A DNA stretch of 64,000 nucleotides, taken from Paraburkholderia caribensis. GTDB lineage: Bacteria; Pseudomonadota; Gammaproteobacteria; Burkholderiales; Burkholderiaceae. The position numbers were made by a program, and so were the translations under genes. Below are positions 8,843 through 17,690 of this stretch, piece by piece. Under the pieces are notes generated by a model that did not search any database, was not told the DNA's origin, and saw nothing but the letters and a program-made list of their open reading frames with translations. The stretch is taken from positions 248,001-312,000 of the forward strand of contig NZ_CP026103.1 in assembly GCF_002902945.1 (NCBI RefSeq), read 5' to 3'. Position 1 is the first letter of the stretch; each line of letters opens with the position of its first letter.

Positions 8843-9767
8843 GGGCTATGCCGGGCGGTGTTCTGGTCTTTGCGCTGGCATCCGCGCTGGCCGTTCGCCT
8901 TTGCGCGCTTGCGTTTGCGCTGGCATCCGCGAATTGTTAGCGTGCTGCAGGCGTTGCCCTTGGGCGCTTGCCTTTTCGCTGGCATCCGCCAATCGTTAGC
9001 TCGCTTCAAGCGTCGCCCCTGTGCGGGGCGGCACCTACTTTTCTTTGCCGCCGCAAAGAAAAGTAGGCAAAAGAAAGCGGCTCACACCGCCAGCGCTAAT
9101 TCTTGCCTGAGGGCCCCCACAGCTTCTTACGCTTCACACGGCGACCACATGATCCACGCCCGTTGCCAACGCTCTGAATGAGCGCCTCACCCGCTTCACG
9201 CATCTGCGTTTCAGCATGCCTCACCAGACAGTCCACGGCCGCCCAGGTGGCAAACTGTGTGTCGGCTTTCGCGCCATACGCGCCTCACTCCGGACCGATA
9301 GCGCACGCACCCCACCCGGTAAGAACGCCACCCTATACGACGCGACAACCTACACACAGTTTGCCACCTGGGCGGCGCATACCATTCGCTGGCGCTGGCT
9401 CAGGTATGGGTGTTTGAAGCGGGTGAGGCGTTGATTCGAAGCGTTGGTAACGGGCACCAACCAGGGCCACTGGTGTGTGAAGTGTGGGGACGTTGGGGGC
9501 CCGTGGGTAAACGTCAAGAATTGGCGGTGTGAGCCGCTTTCTTTTGCCTACTTTTCTTTGCGGCGGCAAAGAAAAGTAGGTGCCGCCCCGCACAGGGGCG
9601 ACGCCTGAAGCGAGCTAACGTAACGCGGATGCCAGCGAAAAGGCAAGCGCAGAGGGGCAACGCCTGCAGCACGCTAACAACTCGCGGATGCCAGCGCAAA
9701 GTCAAACGCCCACCGCCCACCGCGAATGCCACCACAGACCTCAAAAAAACACCGCCCAGCATAGCCC
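8843..9767. repeat. Large nested imperfect palindrome (about 925 bp)
   Basis: The outer arms pair GGGCTATGCCGGGCGGTGTT (8843-8862) with 9748-9767. Moving inward, three copies of a GCTGGCATCCGC motif (8872, 8917, 8976) are mirrored on the right. A 34-bp self-palindrome with 15-bp stems and a 4-nt loop lies at 9034-9067 and again at 9547-9580. A perfect 21-bp inverted repeat (9241-9261 with 9353-9373) flanks the centre near 9306. The sequence has no coding logic; open frames inside it are by-products. It resembles dispersed non-coding repeats common in Burkholderia-group genomes. No transposase or target-site duplication was seen. Confidence 0.87.
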
Positions 9768-9829
9768 GCGCCGCGAAGGCACAGTCCGGATGCCAGAAAA
9801 GGAACCAAAACCGCAACCCCCGACGCCAG

Positions 9830-10222
9830 TCAAAAAGACCCCACCTCCATCCAACTCACATGTGCACTCACCACACGCCAGCCTTCAGGCATCCTGATCC
9901 ACGTCTGACTTTGCCGACCAACACGCGGCTCCCCATCGCGCCGAAACTCGATATTAGCGACGGCGAACGCATCGCCATAACTCGTCACCACCCGCGCCGT
10001 CACTGTCCGCTCAAGCCCCTTCCCAGGCCGCGCAGCGCGAAACTCACGAATCGCCTCATACCCGTAAAGAGTTTCCGTCGCCCCATACCGCAGCGTATGC
10101 GGCGAATCAAAAAAGAGCGCATCGAGCACAGCAACGTCATTGCTCACAAGCGCCCGTTCATAAGCATCGAATGCAGCGTTGACTTCAGCGAGCACATCGG
10201 GCCGATTGATTTCGATCATCAC
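9830..10222 (-). CDS. hpxZ: AtzH/HpxZ-like protein (DUF3225, NTF2-like fold)
   Basis: A 130-residue NTF2-like protein of the DUF3225 family: EVNAAFDAYERALVSND, then FFDSPHTLRYGATE and GYEAIREFRAAR, ending VVSAHVSW. Members are HpxZ of the Klebsiella oxalurate locus and AtzH of cyanuric-acid degradation, where AtzH is reported to act on the product of AtzE. It is the last gene of a five-gene minus-strand operon, and its ATG overlaps the AtzE-like stop by 4 bp. Inference: it completes hydrolysis or decarboxylation of a carboxylated urea-like intermediate. Confidence 0.85.
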   Translation of the reverse strand: MMIEINRPDVLAEVNAAFDAYERALVSNDVAVLDALFFDSPHTLRYGATETLYGYEAIREFRAARPGKGLERTVTARVVTSYGDAFAVANIEFRRDGEPRVGRQSQTWIRMPEGWRVVSAHVSWMEVGSF

Positions 10223-11622
10223 CGTGCTCCCACATCAAACGCCGTCGGCGGACAATAAGCAAGCCCCGCAGCCTCAAGACGCCGCGCCGCTTCAAACGCA
10301 AGCTCCTCACGCCAGGGCGGCGCGATCAACTGAACACCGATCGGCAAGCCACCGCCCGTGCGCATCGGCGCGACGACAACAGGCAGACCGAGACACGAGA
10401 CCGGCTGTGTCAACAACCCCAGATTAGGGCGCACAGCGAGCCGCTCGCCATTGACGTCCATGAACTCATCGCCAATATGCGGCGCCACGACAGGCGTAGC
10501 CGGCGCAATCAGCACATCGTAATGCGAGAACAGTTCCAGCACGCGACGCCGCAACGCAGCCCGCACACGCTGCGCCTGGACGATCCATGCCGCGGGCAAT
10601 AACGCCCCCGCAATCAGCCGATCGCGCGACAAAGGCTCACGCTCGTCATAGCGCGCATGCAAATTCGCCATATGCAACTGACCACCCTCGGCAGCCGTGA
10701 TCAGAAACGCCGCGCCGCGCGCCGCATCGGCATCGGGATATTCAACCGTATGCGCCGCCGCCAACGCTTCAGCAGCAACGCACGACGCCTGGTGCGCATC
10801 GTCATTCGCGTGTTCGTCGAAATAGCCACCGAGCCGCGCCACCCGCAACGCACCGGGCCGCGCGTTGGCCGATTTGAAGCCACGTTGCGCGCACGAAGGA
10901 TCGAACGGGTCCGTGCATTGCAACGCGTCGTAGACGGCAGCGAGATCGTCCACGCTACGCGCGAAAGCGCCCATATGATCGAGGCTCGCGACGAAGGGCC
11001 ACGTGCCGTGCCGCGACAGACGTCCGTAAGTCGGCTTCACGCCGAACACGCCGCACAGCGAAGCAGGCACCCGCACCGAGCCGTTGGTATCGGTGCCGAG
11101 CGTGACGGGCACGAAGCCGGCCGCGACGGCCGCCGCGCTTCCCCCCGACGATCCGCCCGCCGAACGCGTCAGGTCATGCGGATTCCGGCACGGTCCCGCA
11201 TGATGATTCTCGGTGGTGAAGCCATACGCGAACTCGTCCATATTGAGCGCGCCGACCATGATCGCGCCTTGATCGCAAAGGCGTCTCACGAGCGTTGCAT
11301 CGGCCGTGGCGGGCGGCGCGTCGGCGAGCACCCGCGAACCCGCTATGGTCGTGACGCCCGCGATGTCGAACAGATTCTTGGCCGCAAACGGAACCCCCGC
11401 CAGCGCCGGCAATGTCTGGCCACTCGCGCGGCGTGCATCGAGCGCATCGGCTTCGGCCAGCGCGCGTTCGCGCGTGATGGCGGTGAACGCGTTGATCTGC
11501 GCGTCGTGTGCGTCGATCCGCGCAAGCGTCGCCTCGATCAATTCACGTGCGCTGAACGCGCCATCGGCATACGCGCGCGCGATCGACAGCGCGCTGCCGG
11601 AAACACTGTTGAATGTCGTCAT
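10219..11622 (-). CDS. AtzE/HpxY-family amidohydrolase
   Basis: A 467-residue amidase-signature enzyme. The expected triad is visible: Lys near 82 (FAAKNLFD), cis-Ser near 158 (GGSSGGS) and nucleophilic Ser near 182 (GTDTNGSVRVP). The Asn in GTDTNGS is usual for the AtzE group rather than generic amidases. AtzE hydrolyses 1-carboxybiuret and needs the small AtzG subunit; HpxY is the relative in oxalurate use. The gene for an AtzG-like partner lies immediately upstream with a 4-bp overlap. The true substrate here is unproven: a carboxylated urea, biuret or oxamate-like compound is most likely. Confidence 0.88.
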   Translation of the reverse strand: MTTFNSVSGSALSIARAYADGAFSARELIEATLARIDAHDAQINAFTAITRERALAEADALDARRASGQTLPALAGVPFAAKNLFDIAGVTTIAGSRVLADAPPATADATLVRRLCDQGAIMVGALNMDEFAYGFTTENHHAGPCRNPHDLTRSAGGSSGGSAAAVAAGFVPVTLGTDTNGSVRVPASLCGVFGVKPTYGRLSRHGTWPFVASLDHMGAFARSVDDLAAVYDALQCTDPFDPSCAQRGFKSANARPGALRVARLGGYFDEHANDDAHQASCVAAEALAAAHTVEYPDADAARGAAFLITAAEGGQLHMANLHARYDEREPLSRDRLIAGALLPAAWIVQAQRVRAALRRRVLELFSHYDVLIAPATPVVAPHIGDEFMDVNGERLAVRPNLGLLTQPVSCLGLPVVVAPMRTGGGLPIGVQLIAPPWREELAFEAARRLEAAGLAYCPPTAFDVGAR

Positions 11623-11825
11623 GGGCGATACACCGTCGCAGGTTCGTCGTTGGTATCGACGGGATAGGCGAGCACGGGCGCGGCCAGCTGCGCAACGCGG
11701 GCGAATTGAGCCTTTACGCGCGCGGCGGCTTCGGCAGGAAGCGCCGGGAAGTGCAGCGCGAGCGCGGCATCGACATAGGCGTCGAGCGTGGTGTCGAGCG
11801 AAGTTGACATGGGCGTCGGATTCAC
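11619..11825 (-). CDS. AtzG/HpxX-like small subunit (DUF4089)
   Basis: A small helical protein of 68 residues (63 if the ATG at 11810 is used). LDAYVDAALALHFPALP and VKAQFARVAQLAAPVLAYP fit the DUF4089 family, the GatC-like partner that AtzE enzymes need to fold and work. GTG at 11825 overlaps the preceding amidase stop as GTGA, matching the coupling pattern of the whole operon. The other end overlaps the AtzE-like start by 4 bp. Confidence 0.82.
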   Translation of the reverse strand: MNPTPMSTSLDTTLDAYVDAALALHFPALPAEAAARVKAQFARVAQLAAPVLAYPVDTNDEPATVYRP

Positions 11826-12973
11826 GAAAGAGTGGGAAAGAGTTGGCGCGCCCGCGCGATCAACGCGCGATCGCTTCCACGCGGACCGATGAGCGACAGC
11901 GCGAGCGGCCGTTCGCTTTCGTTCGCGACGGGCACCGTGACTTGCGGCAAGCCGGCGAATGCTGCAATTGCATTCATGGTCAGCGCGTCTCGATAGAACG
12001 CATTCGTGCGCTCGGGTGTTTCGTGCCTGCTCAACAGCGAGCGCGGCGTGGTCGGCAGCACGATCAGCGCGTTACCCACCATGCCGTCGATGCGTCGCGC
12101 GAACGTCTCGCGCAAGACTCGACAACGTTCGACTTCGGCGGCGTCGTGCGTCTTCAGGCGCGCAAAGCGTGCGGCGATATCGTCGCCGAAGCGCGGCGCA
12201 GTCGCATCGATCCACGCGCCCAGCGAAGCACCAATCGCATCGTCCTGCAACTGCTGATACACATGCAGCCAGCGGGCGCGATCACCTGCAATGACTTCGA
12301 TCTCATCGTGCGTAGCGGACATTTCGCGCAGGCGTTGAGCGTCCTCAGGTTCGCAGGCTGAGCGTGCATCGAATGCTTCCTTGCAACGCACCAGCGCTGA
12401 GGGTGCATCGACAGCAGGCACGCCTTCCAGCAACACGTCGGCGACGCGCGCGAGCATCGCGCCCGTGGGCGCAAACCAGCCGACGGTATCGAAGCAGGGC
12501 GCAAACGGTAGCACGCCTTCCAGCGATACGGCATCGTGAGTCGGACGAATTCCCCACAATCCGCAGAACGCGGCGGGCACGCGTACCGAGCCGCCCGTAT
12601 CGGTGCCGAGCGCGAAGTCCACTTCGCCGCTCGCCACGGCGGACGCCGATCCGCTCGACGATCCGCCCGGCAGTGCAAACGGCCAGCGCGGGTTGAGCGG
12701 CGTGCCGTAGTGCGCGTTCACGCCTTCCAGACTGTAGGCGAGTTCGTCGGTAATCGTCTTGCCGTCCACGGATGCGCCCGCGTCGAGCAATCTGGCCACA
12801 CAAGGCGCATGACGCGCGGCGGGGCTGTGCGTTGCGAGCCACTCGGGATTGCCGCCGCCCGTCGTCACGCCCGCCACGTCGATCAGATCCTTGACCGCGA
12901 AGCGCAAGCCGTCGAGCGCGCCGCGCGCGGTGGCGCTGACTTCGAGGCGCGGGCCCGGGATGAACGCGCTCAT
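11822..12973 (-). CDS. Amidase-signature hydrolase
   Basis: A 383-residue amidase. Triad residues: Lys28 (FAVKDLID), Ser105 (GGSSSGSAS) and Ser129 (GTDTGGSVRVP). It is shorter than AtzE and lacks the C-terminal domain of allophanate hydrolase AtzF, and it resembles plant AMI1-like and generic amidases. In this operon it could release ammonia from an amide formed by, or feeding, the cysteine hydrolase. It is joined by 4-bp overlaps to the cysteine hydrolase upstream and the AtzG-like gene downstream. The substrate cannot be told from the sequence. Confidence 0.85.
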   Translation of the reverse strand: MSAFIPGPRLEVSATARGALDGLRFAVKDLIDVAGVTTGGGNPEWLATHSPAARHAPCVARLLDAGASVDGKTITDELAYSLEGVNAHYGTPLNPRWPFALPGGSSSGSASAVASGEVDFALGTDTGGSVRVPAAFCGLWGIRPTHDAVSLEGVLPFAPCFDTVGWFAPTGAMLARVADVLLEGVPAVDAPSALVRCKEAFDARSACEPEDAQRLREMSATHDEIEVIAGDRARWLHVYQQLQDDAIGASLGAWIDATAPRFGDDIAARFARLKTHDAAEVERCRVLRETFARRIDGMVGNALIVLPTTPRSLLSRHETPERTNAFYRDALTMNAIAAFAGLPQVTVPVANESERPLALSLIGPRGSDRALIARARQLFPTLS

Positions 12974-13776
12974 ACTGCGCCTCCCTTTAGCGCGGCGGCG
13001 AATTGCAGCGAATCAGCGACGAAGCCAAAGCACTTCTTCACATTCCAGATGCTCGCTTCCGTGCAGAACGCGGGCGACGACGTCGCGCAGCAATCGGTCA
13101 GCATCACGCAGCCGTAGCCGAGAAAGTTCGCGTCGGTGAGCGTGTGCAGCACGCATTGATCAGTGTTGACGCCCGCGAAGAACACCGTGCGCGTGCCGAG
13201 GTTGCGCAGGATGCTATCGAGCGGCGTATCCCAGAAGCCGCTGATGCGGTACTTGTCCACGCAGATGTCCTGCTGCTCTATCTTCAGTTCGTCGACCACG
13301 GCGGCGGCCCACGAATCTTTCTCCAGCACGCGCGCGCCATGCTCGGGCAACGGCTCGCCAAGACCGATGCCCGTGCCCTTCGGCTTATACAGATGGAGCT
13401 GATTGGGCGGCATGTTCGCGAGATCCGGCCGGTTGCCCCAGTTCACCCAGATGACGGGAATGCCGCTGTCGCGCACCACGGGCAGCAGGCGCTGCAGTGG
13501 TGCAATCGGCGCGCGGTCCGCACTGTAATCGCCCCCAATGTGGTCCACCCACCCGCCTTTGGTGCAGAAATCGTTCTGCATGTCGATGATCACGAGGGCC
13601 GATTTTTCGATGTCGAAGCGCACGTTTTGCGGTTCGGAATCGAGGACGGCGATGCGCGGCGCCGGCGTCGGCGCGGCCATGTCGACGAGCGCTTCCGTCG
13701 CCGTCCAGCGCGTCTGCGCGAAGGCGCCGAGCGCGCCGCCAGGCCTTGCCAGGTCTGGGTTCGAGTTGTCGTTCAT
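12970..13776 (-). CDS. Isochorismatase-family cysteine hydrolase (biuret hydrolase-like)
   Basis: A 268-residue cysteine hydrolase with the family triad Asp65 (VIIDMQNDF), Lys175 (CVDKYRISGFWDTPL) and Cys208 (GVNTDQCVLHT). Relatives include biuret hydrolase, ureidoacrylate hydrolase RutB and N-carbamoylsarcosine amidase. The long N-terminal extension (about 50 residues) and the AtzE/G/H neighbours fit biuret hydrolase or a close relative. GGAGAAA lies upstream of the ATG at 13776, so that start is preferred over 13836. First gene of the operon, divergent from the BMP-type ABC importer across about 200 bp. Confidence 0.84.
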   Translation of the reverse strand: MNDNSNPDLARPGGALGAFAQTRWTATEALVDMAAPTPAPRIAVLDSEPQNVRFDIEKSALVIIDMQNDFCTKGGWVDHIGGDYSADRAPIAPLQRLLPVVRDSGIPVIWVNWGNRPDLANMPPNQLHLYKPKGTGIGLGEPLPEHGARVLEKDSWAAAVVDELKIEQQDICVDKYRISGFWDTPLDSILRNLGTRTVFFAGVNTDQCVLHTLTDANFLGYGCVMLTDCCATSSPAFCTEASIWNVKKCFGFVADSLQFAAALKGGAV

Positions 13777-13972
13777 GGGTTTCTCCAGAGCGTTGAACGT
13801 GTGATGTCCGAGGGGTCCTGAAACGGTGCTATGCACGTCGCCGATGCCGCCGGCCGAATGAAAAAAATGGGAGCGTTCCCGCTGCCCCGGTCGCGCATTG
13901 GCATCGAAGTTGCAACGTGCATTTCAGTCATGAATAACCTACTTACCCAAATCCAACGCAAAAGGAGTGCCA

Positions 13973-14998
13973 ATGATGATCGGTTCGCAACAGGCATCGC
14001 ACGGAAAACCGCGCCGTCGGCTCGTGGCTCGCGCGCTCGTCGTGGCGGGACTCGTCGCGCTCGCCGCGCCCTCGTTCTTCGTGCCCGCCGCGCACGCCGC
14101 CGATGACGCGATGCGCGTCGGCGTGCTGATCCCCGGCTCGAAGACGGACAAGGGCTGGATGGAGTCGGGCTACGACGGCGTCGTGGCCGCGCAGAAAGAG
14201 TTCGGCCCGAAACTGAAAACGCAGATCATCGAGAACATCAACTACGCGGACATGGAGCAGGCGCTCACCAATCTCGCGTCGAAGAACCAGCTGGTGATCG
14301 GCATTGGCGGACAGACGCAGGCAGCCGTGCTGAAGATCGCCAAGCGCTTTCCTAACGTGAAGTTCTCGGTGGTGGGCGGCAACAAGGGTGAGAACATGCC
14401 GCCCAACGTCGCCGGGTACGACGTGAAGCAGGCCGAGATCGCCTTTGTCGCGGGCGCGGCCGCCGCGATGATGTCGAAGAGCGGCGCGGTGAGCTACGTG
14501 GGCGGCATGGAGATTCCGTCCATCGTCAACGCGGGCAAGGAGTTCGGCAACGGCGCGCGCTACATCAACCCGAAGGTGAAGTACTTCGAAAGCTACACGG
14601 GCGACTTCGACAACGTCGCCAAGGCACGCGAAGCGACGGCTGCCGCGATCGCGCAAGGCGCCGACGTTCACTATCACATCCTGAACCTCGGGCTGCGCGG
14701 GCTGGAGCAGGCGGCTAAGGAAAAGAACACGCACATCATCGGCAGCTACACGGACCGTTGCGGCAGCGATCCGCTCTACGTCGCGTACAGCATCACGGGT
14801 GTCGGCTACCAGGCGCAGTACGCGATCGAGCAACTCGAGAAAGGCCAATGGCAGCCCGGCTACAAGGCCTTCGGTCTCGCGATGGGGCCGAAGGCTTCGA
14901 GCATGGTGATCTGCAAGTCGACGCCCGCGATGGACGCGAAGCTCAAGCAGATCGAGGACGACATCCTGAGCGGCAAGATCAAGGTATCCGAAGGATGA
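13973..14998 (+). CDS. BMP-family ABC transporter substrate-binding protein
   Basis: A 341-residue periplasmic binding protein of the basic membrane protein (PnrA/Med) family. It has an N-terminal signal (basic region, then a hydrophobic stretch ending AAHAAD), followed by MRVGVLIPGSKTDKGW and internal GYDVKQAEIAFVAG. BMP proteins usually bind purine nucleosides or nucleobases; AtzT of the atrazine plasmid belongs to the same family. AAAGGAG lies 5 nt before the ATG at 13973. Its stop overlaps the next ATPase start by 4 bp. Inference: it captures the nitrogen compound degraded by the divergent hydrolase operon. Confidence 0.9.
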   Translation: MMIGSQQASHGKPRRRLVARALVVAGLVALAAPSFFVPAAHAADDAMRVGVLIPGSKTDKGWMESGYDGVVAAQKEFGPKLKTQIIENINYADMEQALTNLASKNQLVIGIGGQTQAAVLKIAKRFPNVKFSVVGGNKGENMPPNVAGYDVKQAEIAFVAGAAAAMMSKSGAVSYVGGMEIPSIVNAGKEFGNGARYINPKVKYFESYTGDFDNVAKAREATAAAIAQGADVHYHILNLGLRGLEQAAKEKNTHIIGSYTDRCGSDPLYVAYSITGVGYQAQYAIEQLEKGQWQPGYKAFGLAMGPKASSMVICKSTPAMDAKLKQIEDDILSGKIKVSEG

Positions 14999-16575
14999 GC
15001 ACGCTCGCTTCTCCCGTCGCGCGTGCCGAGCCAATCCTTTCGCTGACGAACATCTGCAAGCATTTTGGCGCGTTCACCGCGCTCGAAGGCGTGTCGCTCG
15101 ATCTGATGCCCGGCGACGTGCACTGCCTGCTCGGCGAGAACGGCGCGGGCAAATCGACGCTGTGCAACGTGATCTTCGGCGTTCATCAGCCGGATGCGGG
15201 CGCGATGCAGGTGAACGGCGCGCCGTATCGTCCGCGTAATCCGCGTGAGGCGCTGGCGCACGGCATCGCGATGGTGCATCAGCATTTCAGTCTCGTCGAC
15301 GACGCCAGCGTGCTCGACAATCTTCTGCTCGGCCAGGCGCGCGGCTGGCTCAACCGGCAGCGCGAAGCGGCGCGCCTGCATGAAGTGCTGGCGAGCGTCG
15401 GGCTGGAACTGGCGCTCGACGCGAAGGTCGCGGACCTGTCGGTGGGCGAGCGGCAGCGTGTCGAAATCGTCAAGTGTCTGATGCGCGAGCCGCGTCTTCT
15501 GCTGCTCGACGAGCCGACGGCCGTGTTGTTGCCCGCCGAGATCGACGCGTTGCTCGACACCTGCGAGCGCGTCGCCGCGCGCGGCTGCGCGGTGGTGCTC
15601 GTCACGCACAAGCTGAGGGAGATTTGCCGGATCGCCACGCATGCCACGGTGCTGCAATCGGGGCGCGTGGTGGCGCGCTCGGCGGCGCCATCGGGCGAAA
15701 TCGACAGGCTCGTGCATGCGATGATTCATCGCCCGGGAAAAGACGGCGACGATGACGACGCCGATCTGACCAGCCGCCTGTCGCTCGTCAACACGCGCTC
15801 GCCATACTCGCGTCCGCTCGCCGAAGAGGTATTGCAGATCGACGCTCTGAGCGCACGCGATGCCGAAGGCGTCACGCGCCTCGAAGACTGCACGCTCGTC
15901 GTGAATCGCGGCGAGATCGTCGGGATTGCGGGCGTCGAAGGCAATGGGCAGAGCGAACTCGGCGCGGTGCTCGCGGGCATGTCGAGCGCGTCGGCAGGAC
16001 GCTTTTTTATCGCGGGGCGCGATATGACGAATGCCACGCCGCGCGAACTGACGCAAGCCGGCGTGGGCATCGTGCCGGAAGATCGGCACGCGGTGGGTTG
16101 TGTCACGGGGATGAGCGTCGCCGACAATCTGCTGCTCAATCATCTCGACGGCTACACGCGCGCGGGCTTTCTGCGCCGCCGTGCGATGCGGGCCGCCGCG
16201 CTCGACCTGATGCAGCGCTTCGACGTGCGCGCGAGCGGCCCCGACGCGCTGTTCGGCGGGCTGTCGGGTGGCAATCAGCAGAAGGCTGTGCTGGCGCGCG
16301 AACTGACGCTCGATCCGCTGCTGTTCCTGCTCGCCGCGCAACCGACGCGCGGTCTCGACGTCGGCGCTGTGGCTGCCGTGTATACGCACATCCGTGCCGC
16401 ACGCGACCGCGGCGTGGGCGTGTTGCTGATTTCCTCCGAACTCGACGAACTGATGAGCGTCGCCGACCGCATCGTCGTGCTGTATCGCGGGCGCGTCATG
16501 GGCACCTGTGCGCCCGAGGCGAGCAATCGCGGCCGTATCGGCGCGTGGATGGCGGGCGCGGGAGAACCTGCATGA
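14995..16575 (+). CDS. Nucleoside/BMP-type ABC transporter double ATPase
   Basis: A 526-residue protein with two fused nucleotide-binding domains. The first has Walker A GENGAGKST and signature LSVGERQR. The second has a degenerate Walker A (GVEGNGQSE), signature GLSGGNQQK and the QPTRGLDVGA motif usual for sugar/nucleoside-type importers. It powers the importer with the binding protein upstream and two permeases downstream. The start at 14995 overlaps the previous stop (ATGA). A longer open frame upstream is a by-product of GC-rich codons. Confidence 0.92.
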   Translation: MSTLASPVARAEPILSLTNICKHFGAFTALEGVSLDLMPGDVHCLLGENGAGKSTLCNVIFGVHQPDAGAMQVNGAPYRPRNPREALAHGIAMVHQHFSLVDDASVLDNLLLGQARGWLNRQREAARLHEVLASVGLELALDAKVADLSVGERQRVEIVKCLMREPRLLLLDEPTAVLLPAEIDALLDTCERVAARGCAVVLVTHKLREICRIATHATVLQSGRVVARSAAPSGEIDRLVHAMIHRPGKDGDDDDADLTSRLSLVNTRSPYSRPLAEEVLQIDALSARDAEGVTRLEDCTLVVNRGEIVGIAGVEGNGQSELGAVLAGMSSASAGRFFIAGRDMTNATPRELTQAGVGIVPEDRHAVGCVTGMSVADNLLLNHLDGYTRAGFLRRRAMRAAALDLMQRFDVRASGPDALFGGLSGGNQQKAVLARELTLDPLLFLLAAQPTRGLDVGAVAAVYTHIRAARDRGVGVLLISSELDELMSVADRIVVLYRGRVMGTCAPEASNRGRIGAWMAGAGEPA

Positions 16576-17690
16576 ATCCGCAGATGAAGGTGCAAACCCT
16601 GTTCGGCTCGACGCAAGACGCGCAAGGCTGGCGCGCGCGGCTGCCGCATGTGCGCGTCGCGTGCGTGATCGCCGGGGCCGTCGTATTCGCGATGCTGGCG
16701 GCGCTCGCGTTGATCGCGCTAATGGGCGTGCCGATCGGCGATGCGCTCGCGGCTTTCGCCGACGGCGCATGGGGCTCGCCGTATGCGATCGGCGCGTCGA
16801 TCAATCGCAGCCTTGCATTCGCGCTGGTCGGCACCGGTTTCGTGATTGCGAACCGCGCGAAGCTCACGAACGTGGGCGGCGAAGGGCAGCTTGCGATCGG
16901 CGGCATCGTCGCGACCGCGCTGAGTCTCTACGGCGGATGCGCGCACTTGCCGCTCGGCCTGTCGTTCATCGTGCCGATGCTCGGCGCCGCCGCCGCGGGC
17001 GCACTATGGGGCGGCGTGCCCGGCGTGCTGAAAGCGAAGGCCGGCACCAATGAAGTGATCAGCACGTTGTTGCTGTCGTTCATCGCCGTGTGGCTGCTCT
17101 ACTGGTGCGTGCAAAGCGAAGCGCTGCTGCGCCAGCCGATGACGAACGGCGCGACCTTGCCCGAATCGCTCGAAATTCCCGATCCGACCAAGCTCCCCGC
17201 GATCCTCGCGGCGAGCGGCATGAACCTCAACATCGGTCTGCCCGTCACGATCGCGCTGGCCATCGGCTCGGCCGTTCTGCTCACGCGCACGCGCTTCGGC
17301 CTGTCGCTGCGGGCGGCGGGCCTGAACGCGATCGCGGCGAGGCGTGCGGGTTTGCCGATCACGTCGTCGATCGTCGGTGCACTGGCGCTGGCTGGCGCGT
17401 TCAGCGGCCTTGCAGGCGCGTTGATGCTGCAGGGCGATCAATACTCGCTGAAAGCCGGCTTTTCGTCCGGCTATGGCTTCGATGGCCTGGTGGTCGGACT
17501 GCTCGCGCGCGGCTCGATCACAGGTGTATTCGCGGCGGCGCTGCTGTTCGGCTTTCTGCGCTCGGGCGGCATCAACATGGAAATGGTCGCGCAGGTGCCG
17601 TCGGCGCTCGTGCTGATCGTGCAGGGCATCGTCACCATCGCGCTTGCGGGCGGCGCGATGTGGCTCGACAAGGGAGACGCGCGCCAATGA
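16572..17690 (+). CDS. BMP-type ABC transporter permease 1
   Basis: A 372-residue inner-membrane permease of the BPD_transp_2 (branched-chain/ribose/nucleoside) family. It starts with a cytosolic stretch, a strong first membrane helix (VACVIAGAVVFAMLAALALIA), the conserved NRAKLTNVGGEGQLAIGG segment and about eight further helices. GLNAIAARRAGLP is the cytoplasmic loop that contacts the ATPase. The start at 16572 overlaps the ATPase stop by 4 bp. It pairs with the next gene as a heterodimeric channel. Confidence 0.9.
   Translation: MNPQMKVQTLFGSTQDAQGWRARLPHVRVACVIAGAVVFAMLAALALIALMGVPIGDALAAFADGAWGSPYAIGASINRSLAFALVGTGFVIANRAKLTNVGGEGQLAIGGIVATALSLYGGCAHLPLGLSFIVPMLGAAAAGALWGGVPGVLKAKAGTNEVISTLLLSFIAVWLLYWCVQSEALLRQPMTNGATLPESLEIPDPTKLPAILAASGMNLNIGLPVTIALAIGSAVLLTRTRFGLSLRAAGLNAIAARRAGLPITSSIVGALALAGAFSGLAGALMLQGDQYSLKAGFSSGYGFDGLVVGLLARGSITGVFAAALLFGFLRSGGINMEMVAQVPSALVLIVQGIVTIALAGGAMWLDKGDARQ

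Noticed and set aside
8843..9767. Insertion sequence interpretation of the large palindrome
   Set aside because: No transposase frame, and flanking direct repeats were not found.
8780..9816. Several 70-130 codon frames inside the palindromic repeat, some with a repeated Arg-His-Leu-Leu-Phe-Phe-Ala-Ala-Ala-Lys-Lys stretch
   Set aside because: The same peptide arises from both repeat arms because of the inverted sequence; no start signals and no conservation expected of a protein.
14860..16770. Long minus-strand open frame opposite the importer ATPase
   Set aside because: By-product of GC-biased third positions; the plus strand encodes a complete double ATPase here.
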